The translations under genes and the position numbers were made by a program. Shown here piece after piece: positions 59,206-64,000 of a stretch of DNA of 64,000 bases. The notes below the pieces were generated by a model. That model was not told the DNA's origin. It searched no databases and saw only the letters and a program-made list of their open reading frames with translations. Each line of letters opens with the position of its first letter. The first letter of the stretch is position 1. Origin of the DNA: Parvularcula mediterranea (lineage in GTDB: Bacteria; Pseudomonadota; Alphaproteobacteria; Caulobacterales; Parvularculaceae); assembly GCF_013085255.1 (NCBI RefSeq), contig NZ_JABFCX010000002.1:1602501-1666500 (forward strand). Reading direction: 5' to 3'.

Positions 59206-61182
59206 ATGACCACCACCCCCCTCCTAGACCGCGTCGTTTATCCTTCTGACCTCCGCACTTTGGCGAAGTCAGACCTTCGGCAGCTTTGTGATGAGCTTCG
59301 TTCGGAGGTGATTGATGCTGTGTCCTGCACGGGCGGGCATCTTGGCTCTGGGCTTGGTGTGGTCGAGCTGACGGCGGCTATCCATTATGTCTACGACACG
59401 CCTCGGGACCGGTTGATCTTTGACGTCGGGCACCAGTGCTATCCGCACAAGGTGCTCACCGGACGGCGGGAGCGGATCAGGACCCTGCGCCAGAAGGATG
59501 GCCTCTCGGGCTTCACCAAGCGCTCCGAGAGCCCCTACGACCCCTTCGGCGCGGCCCATGCGGCCACCTCGATCTCCGCGGCGCTCGGCATGGCCGTGGC
59601 GCGGGACCTCAAGGGGGAGCAGGACCGCAACAGCCCTGACGATGCGGCCACGGGCGGCGGCGCCAAGAATGACGACCGCCGGGTGATCGCGGTGATCGGC
59701 GATGGCTCCATGTCGGCGGGCATGGCCTATGAGGCGATGAACAATGCCGGGGACACAGGCGGACAGCTGACCGTCATCCTCAACGACAACGAGATGTCGA
59801 TCGCCCCGCCGGTGGGGGCCATGTCGGCCTATCTCGCAAGGGCTGCCAGCTCGGGCAGCTATCAGGGCTTCCGCAACCTCGCCAAGCAGCTGACCAAGCG
59901 CCTGCCTCCGCGCCTCCGGGACATGGCAGGCAAGGCGGAGGAGTATGGCCGCGCCATGGTCACCGGTGGTGGCACCCTCTTCGAGGAGCTGGGCTTTTAT
60001 TACGTGGGCCCGATCGACGGGCACAATCTCGACCACCTTCTGCCCGTGCTTGAGAACGTCAAGAACATCACCGACCGCCCCGTGCTGGTCCATGTCGTCA
60101 CGCAAAAGGGCAAGGGCTACCAGCTCACCGTCGACAAGGGTGACAAGCTCCACGCGGTCTCGAAGTTCGACGTCATCTCCGGCGAGGAGGTCAAGAAGAC
60201 CTCGAACGCGCCGAGCTACACAGGCGTCTTCGCAGGCCAGCTGATCGAAGAGGCCAAGAAGAACGAGCGCATCGTCGGCATCACCGCGGCCATGCCGTCG
60301 GGCACCGGCATCGACAAGTTCATGAAAGAGTTCCCTGACCGCACCTTCGATGTCGGCATCGCCGAGCAGCATGCGGTGACCTTTGCGGCGGGCTTGGCGG
60401 CCGAAGGCATGGTGCCCTTCTGCGCGCTCTACTCGACCTTCCTGCAGCGGGCTTACGATAGCGTCGTCCACGACGTGGCGCTTCAGAACCTGCCCGTGCG
60501 CTTTGCCATGGATAGGGCGGGGCTCGTCGGCAATGACGGCGCCACCCATGCGGGGGCCTATGACACGGCCTACTTGGGCTGCTTGCCGAACATGGTGCTG
60601 ATGGCCTGCGGCGACGAGGCCGAGCTCCAGGCGATGACCCGCACGGCGGCGGAGTTCGACGAGCACCCGATCGGCTTCAGGTTCCCGAGGGGCGAGGGCA
60701 TGGGCGTCGACATGTACGCGCCCGAAGACGTGCCGCTCCTCGAGATCGGCAAGGGCCGCATCGTGGCCGAGGGCACCAAGGTCTGCCTCCTGAACTTCGG
60801 CGGACGTTTGGGTGAATGCATGAAGGCCGCAGACCTTCTCGAGGCCCGCGGGCTCTCCACCACCGTCGCCGACGCCCGGTTCGCCAAGCCCCTGGACGAG
60901 GACCTGATCCGCAGGCTCGCCAAGGAGCACGAGGTCCTGATCTCCGTCGAAGAAGGCTCGATCGGCGGCTTCGGCTCCTTCGTCCTCGAGTTCCTGAACC
61001 GCGACGGCCTCCTCGATGCCGGCGCCCTCAAGGTCCGCACCATGCACCTCCCCGACATCTACCAGGACCAGGCCAGCCCCAAAGAAATGTACGAAGAAGC
61101 CCGCCTCCAGGCCGAACACATCACCGAACAGGCCCTCATGGCCTTCGGCCAAGCGGCTGCGGCTGCAGGTGACCGCGCCTAA
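59206..61182 (+). CDS. dxs: 1-deoxy-D-xylulose-5-phosphate synthase
   Basis: 658 residues, about 40 longer than E. coli Dxs. TPP-dependent first enzyme of the MEP isoprenoid pathway. G-G-H-L-G-S-G-L-G, the TPP motif [17 protein letters not shown], and [11 protein letters not shown] are present. An insertion near residues 132-160 (D-L-K-G-E-Q-D-R-N to G-G-A-K-N-D-D) is unusual. It follows xseB without the usual intervening ispA. Confidence 0.95.
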   Translation: MTTTPLLDRVVYPSDLRTLAKSDLRQLCDELRSEVIDAVSCTGGHLGSGLGVVELTAAIHYVYDTPRDRLIFDVGHQCYPHKVLTGRRERIRTLRQKDGLSGFTKRSESPYDPFGAAHAATSISAALGMAVARDLKGEQDRNSPDDAATGGGAKNDDRRVIAVIGDGSMSAGMAYEAMNNAGDTGGQLTVILNDNEMSIAPPVGAMSAYLARAASSGSYQGFRNLAKQLTKRLPPRLRDMAGKAEEYGRAMVTGGGTLFEELGFYYVGPIDGHNLDHLLPVLENVKNITDRPVLVHVVTQKGKGYQLTVDKGDKLHAVSKFDVISGEEVKKTSNAPSYTGVFAGQLIEEAKKNERIVGITAAMPSGTGIDKFMKEFPDRTFDVGIAEQHAVTFAAGLAAEGMVPFCALYSTFLQRAYDSVVHDVALQNLPVRFAMDRAGLVGNDGATHAGAYDTAYLGCLPNMVLMACGDEAELQAMTRTAAEFDEHPIGFRFPRGEGMGVDMYAPEDVPLLEIGKGRIVAEGTKVCLLNFGGRLGECMKAADLLEARGLSTTVADARFAKPLDEDLIRRLAKEHEVLISVEEGSIGGFGSFVLEFLNRDGLLDAGALKVRTMHLPDIYQDQASPKEMYEEARLQAEHITEQALMAFGQAAAAAGDRA

Positions 61183-61186
61183 ACCC

Positions 61187-61924
61187 ATGCGGCTCGACCA
61201 GGCGCTCGTGGAGCGAGGCCTCGCGCCAAGCCGCTCCCGGGCGCAGGAGCTCATCAAGCTTGGCCATGTGTCCATCAGTGGGCAGACGGCTACAAAAGCC
61301 AGCGTGAGGGTCGATCCGCAGGCGGACTTCTCTATCAGCGACGACGCCCACGACTATGTCTCCCGCGCTGCGCTCAAGCTCGCGGGCGCCCTTGATGCGT
61401 TTCCAGTGGACCCGGCGGGGAAGGTCGCACTGGATCTCGGTAGCTCGACCGGCGGGTTCACTGAGGTTTTACTGCGACACGGCGCGGCAAAGGTCTATTC
61501 GGTGGATGTGGGGCGCGACCAGCTTCATCCATCACTTCGCAACAGGCCGGAGGTGGTGAGTCTCGAAGGAACTCACGCCAAGGACCTGACGCGAGAGCTC
61601 ATCCAAGAGCCGATCGACATCCTCGTCTGCGATGTCAGTTTCATCAGCATTCTGAAAGCCCTGCCGCCTGTGGCCGCATTGATGCGGAAGGGCGGCGACA
61701 TGATCACCCTCACCAAACCCCAGTTCGAGCTCGGCAAGGACGCCATCGGCAAGAACGGCCGAGTCCTGCCCTCGCCGGAAGAGCAGGAAGGCTTCATCAG
61801 GGAAACGATCCTGCCAGAGATTGCCAGCTGGGGCTTCACCATCCACGAGCTTATCAACAGCCCCATCCTCGGAGGTGAGGGCACCAAGGAATTCCTCCTC
61901 CATGCGACCAAGACGACCGACTAA
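61187..61924 (+). CDS. tlyA: TlyA-family rRNA methyltransferase with S4 domain
   Basis: 245 residues from the ATG at 61187 (a GTG at 61169, overlapping dxs, is the alternative). N-terminal S4 domain (M-R-L-D-Q-A-L-V-E-R-G-L), then a SAM fold with A-L-D-L-G-S-S-T-G-G-F-T. TlyA 2'-O-methylates rRNA. Overlaps the next gene by 23 bases. Confidence 0.9.
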   Translation: MRLDQALVERGLAPSRSRAQELIKLGHVSISGQTATKASVRVDPQADFSISDDAHDYVSRAALKLAGALDAFPVDPAGKVALDLGSSTGGFTEVLLRHGAAKVYSVDVGRDQLHPSLRNRPEVVSLEGTHAKDLTRELIQEPIDILVCDVSFISILKALPPVAALMRKGGDMITLTKPQFELGKDAIGKNGRVLPSPEEQEGFIRETILPEIASWGFTIHELINSPILGGEGTKEFLLHATKTTD

Positions 61925-63167
61925 GCGCCGCCGTCTCAAGACGGAAGTCCGCAAGCTGACCGTCGAGCGGCTGAACGCGGCTGGTGAAGGGCTCGCTGGC
62001 GACATCCGCGTGCCCTTTGCGCTGCCCGGCGAGGAGATCACGGCCACCGTCGAAGGTGGTCTCGCACGGGTGAAGGAGCGGCACACCGATGCTCCCTCAC
62101 GCACCAAAGCGCCGTGCAAGCATTTCGGCCTGCCTGGCGATGGGTGCGGCGGTTGCTCACTCCAGCACATGGGCGACGAGGATGCCTTGGCTCTCAAAGA
62201 AGACCAACTCCTCCGTGCCGTGAGGAGTGTCTATCCCGACGCTGAGATCTCCGCCACCCATCGCTCTCCCCCGCGCTCCCGTCGCCGGGCAAAGATCGCC
62301 GTCAGGCCTGAAGCGGCGGGCTTCTACCGCAAGGCCGCGCGCACGATCGTTCCGCTGACGGAGTGTCATGTGTTGAGGCCAGAGCTCTTCGCGATGCTGG
62401 GACCTCTGCGCGAGCTTTCCCGGAAGCTCGGCAAGCCTTTCGAGGCGCAGGTGACGATTACCGGTGATGGCCTCGATGCTGACCTGCAGGGCCTCGATGT
62501 GGCGGAGCTCGAGCTCCCTCAGCATGAAGCCCTCGCGGAGTTCTCCGAGAGCCAGTCCCTCGCGCGGTTATCGCTGGAAGGTTCGACCGTTGCCGAGCGT
62601 CGTCCGCCTACGGTGCGTCTGGGCGGTATCGAGACCCAGTTGCCCCACGGCGTCTTCCTGCAGGCGACGGAAGAAGGTGAGGCGGCGCTGGTGCAGGAGG
62701 TGCTCGCGGCGACGCAAGGCTATGACCGGGTCGCCGACCTTTTCAGCGGTATGGGCACCTTCGCGCTGCCGATCAGTCAGCATGCCGAGGTCTACGCCGC
62801 AGATGCGCAAGGGCCAGCAATCGTGTCGCTCGACCTGGCGGTGAAGGCGACGGAGCGCGCCATTACTGCCGAAGCGCGGGACCTCTTCAAGAGGCCGGTC
62901 ATGGCGAAGGATCTCGCGGCCTACAGCGCCATCGTCTTCGACCCGCCGCGGGCAGGGGCTCGGGAGCAGGCGCCAGAGATCGCGGGCAGCGGTGCCGCTC
63001 GCATTGTCGCGGTGAGCTGCAACCCCCAGACGCTGGCGCGGGACCTTCGCCATTTCGCTGCGACCTACGACCTCACCCGGCTCGTGCTGGTGGACCAGTT
63101 CGGCTGGTCTCCCCATGTTGAGGCGGTGGCGGTGCTCGACCGGAGGAGCGATGGGACTGGCGGCTAA
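61902..63167 (+). CDS. RNA m5U methyltransferase (TrmA/RlmD-type)
   Basis: 421 residues. N-terminal TRAM-like part, then C-K-H-F...C-G-G-C and a later E-C-H, which fit a [4Fe-4S] cluster. G-V-F-L-Q-A-T, D-L-F-S-G-M-G-T-F and the catalytic Cys in S-C-N-P-Q-T-L-A-R-D-L. Lacks recognised features that would separate RlmD from RlmC. Confidence 0.88.
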   Translation: MRPRRPTKRRRLKTEVRKLTVERLNAAGEGLAGDIRVPFALPGEEITATVEGGLARVKERHTDAPSRTKAPCKHFGLPGDGCGGCSLQHMGDEDALALKEDQLLRAVRSVYPDAEISATHRSPPRSRRRAKIAVRPEAAGFYRKAARTIVPLTECHVLRPELFAMLGPLRELSRKLGKPFEAQVTITGDGLDADLQGLDVAELELPQHEALAEFSESQSLARLSLEGSTVAERRPPTVRLGGIETQLPHGVFLQATEEGEAALVQEVLAATQGYDRVADLFSGMGTFALPISQHAEVYAADAQGPAIVSLDLAVKATERAITAEARDLFKRPVMAKDLAAYSAIVFDPPRAGAREQAPEIAGSGAARIVAVSCNPQTLARDLRHFAATYDLTRLVLVDQFGWSPHVEAVAVLDRRSDGTGG

Positions 63168-64000
63168 CATCGAAACGAAGCTTCGCGAGGCGCAGTATCG
63201 TGCTGCGACGACGGCGAAAGTCGGTTGGTTTACAAGCTTCTATGTGATGGGTCGCCATATCGTTGGCCCGCTGACTTCGCCCGGTGAGGTCCCCAAGGCG
63301 ACGCCCACCGAGGCCCCGAGCATGGGGGATATGCGGGCGTCCTTCTTCAAGCTGTTCGATGACGAATGGGCTGATGTGGAAGCAAAGCGCTACCGGATGC
63401 CGCGCGAGTTCCGCACCCGGCCTGACCCCGTGGCGGCTGTTCGTAAGGCGCGGAACTATCTCGATGAGGCGCGCGCCGTGGCCCGGCGTTCGAAGACCAA
63501 GGGCGGCGGGACCGAGGTGCGCGAGACGGCGCCTGATGGTCTGCCTGCGTATTATCGCCAGAACTTTCACTTCCAGTCCGATGGCTGGCTGTCCGAAGAA
63601 TCAGCCAGCGTCTACGACACGCAGGTCGAGGTGCTCTTCACCGGCTCTGCCGACGCGATGCGCCGACGGGCACTGCCGGCCATCTCAGAAGAGGTGCGGC
63701 GGCTCGTCCGTGAGCGGGGAAGCGAGAAGGACATCCATTTTGCTGACGTGGCTTGCGGGACCGGGCGGCTTCTCTCAGATGTGGCTGATAACTTCCCTGA
63801 GCTGACGGTTTCTGCGGTGGACCTCTCCGGGCCCTATCTTGAAAAGGCGCGCGCGAACAACGCCCATGCGAAAAACGCCAGCTTCATCGAGGCGGCGGCG
63901 GAGAAGCTCCCCTTCGAAGATGGCAGCGTCGATATTCTGACCACGGTCTATCTCTTTCACGAGCTGCCGCCGAAGGTGCGGCGCGAGGTGGCCGCTGAGG
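63151..64000 (+). CDS. SAM-dependent methyltransferase, 3'-truncated by window edge
   Basis: The first 283 residues are visible; the frame is open to the window end. AGGAG precedes the ATG at 63151, and it overlaps the upstream gene by 17 bases. A long N-terminal region (1-190) is not a recognised domain; then I-H-F-A-D-V-A-C-G-T-G-R-L-L and A-E-K-L-P-F-E-D-G-S-V-D are motifs I and II of a class I methyltransferase. Substrate unknown. Confidence 0.8.
   Translation, partial: MGLAANIETKLREAQYRAATTAKVGWFTSFYVMGRHIVGPLTSPGEVPKATPTEAPSMGDMRASFFKLFDDEWADVEAKRYRMPREFRTRPDPVAAVRKARNYLDEARAVARRSKTKGGGTEVRETAPDGLPAYYRQNFHFQSDGWLSEESASVYDTQVEVLFTGSADAMRRRALPAISEEVRRLVRERGSEKDIHFADVACGTGRLLSDVADNFPELTVSAVDLSGPYLEKARANNAHAKNASFIEAAAEKLPFEDGSVDILTTVYLFHELPPKVRREVAAE

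Noticed and set aside
59269-61275. 668-codon ORF antisense to dxs
   Set aside because: Shadow of dxs codon usage; low-complexity translation, no domain.

Overview
The window is a gene-dense (about 90% coding), GC-rich stretch of alphaproteobacterial chromosome. Three kinds of evidence point to a Caulobacterales, Hyphomonadaceae or Parvularculales-type organism. The gene set includes cobS, hdaA next to a DUF2066 gene and ppk, NDUFAF5/NDUFAF7-type methyltransferases, ubiK, and a ybjN-proC neighbourhood. Control sites of alphaproteobacterial type are present: two direct-repeat LexA boxes (GAAC-N7-GAAC), one CtrA-type box (TTAA-N7-TTAAC) and paired GANTC sites. Start codons include GTG and TTG with upstream purine-rich ribosome binding sites. 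There is no phage, IS element, integrase or CRISPR array; this is core chromosome with a few lineage-specific genes.

Layout. 1-4.7 kb: two tandem UrcA-like secreted proteins, tRNA-Arg(CCT), a membrane TolB-like/TPR protein, a VPLPA-CTERM surface protein whose signal peptide looks frameshifted, and a VOC protein. 4.8-14.7 kb: a divergent PEP-carboxylase-like protein, cobS, a 2OG-Fe(II) oxygenase, an M28 lipoprotein peptidase, a Baeyer-Villiger-type flavoprotein translationally coupled to an SDR, and an Arg/Asp-repeat secreted protein. 14.8-21.6 kb: uvrD, a divergent promoter region with two LexA boxes, a 25-residue membrane microprotein resembling the SOS division inhibitor class (SidA-like), dnaE, then a fasciclin lipoprotein behind a possible structured leader. 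21.6-34.2 kb: purMN; divergently DUF2066-hdaA-ppk-ppx; convergently DUF885-tyrS-prmA-rnd.

34.2-44.2 kb: secA, then a divergent peptidyl-prolyl isomerase behind the CtrA-type box, a NUDIX gene, an NDUFAF5-type methyltransferase head-to-head with comF-grxC-nitrilase-DUF1178, then recJ and tRNA-Glu(TTC). 44.3-51.3 kb: trhO, a GST, a DUF892 ferritin-like stress protein, small exported proteins, an ABC-F ATPase and an S10 peptidase. 51.4-55.2 kb: the lgt-midA-pgeF operon and prs. 55.2-64 kb: a palindromic repeat, ubiK, ybjN, a queuosine-precursor transporter, proC, a histidine phosphatase, xseB, dxs, tlyA, an RNA m5U methyltransferase, and a methyltransferase cut by the window end.

The strongest lead is the uvrD/microprotein/dnaE intergenic region: two LexA-type operators drive divergent transcription, one toward a repair helicase and one toward an unannotated 25-aa single-TM peptide and the replicative polymerase. 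Other leads are a CtrA-type site at secA/ppiC, a possible structured leader before the fasciclin gene, catalytic-residue changes in two enzymes, and a three-copy repeat found only between convergent genes.
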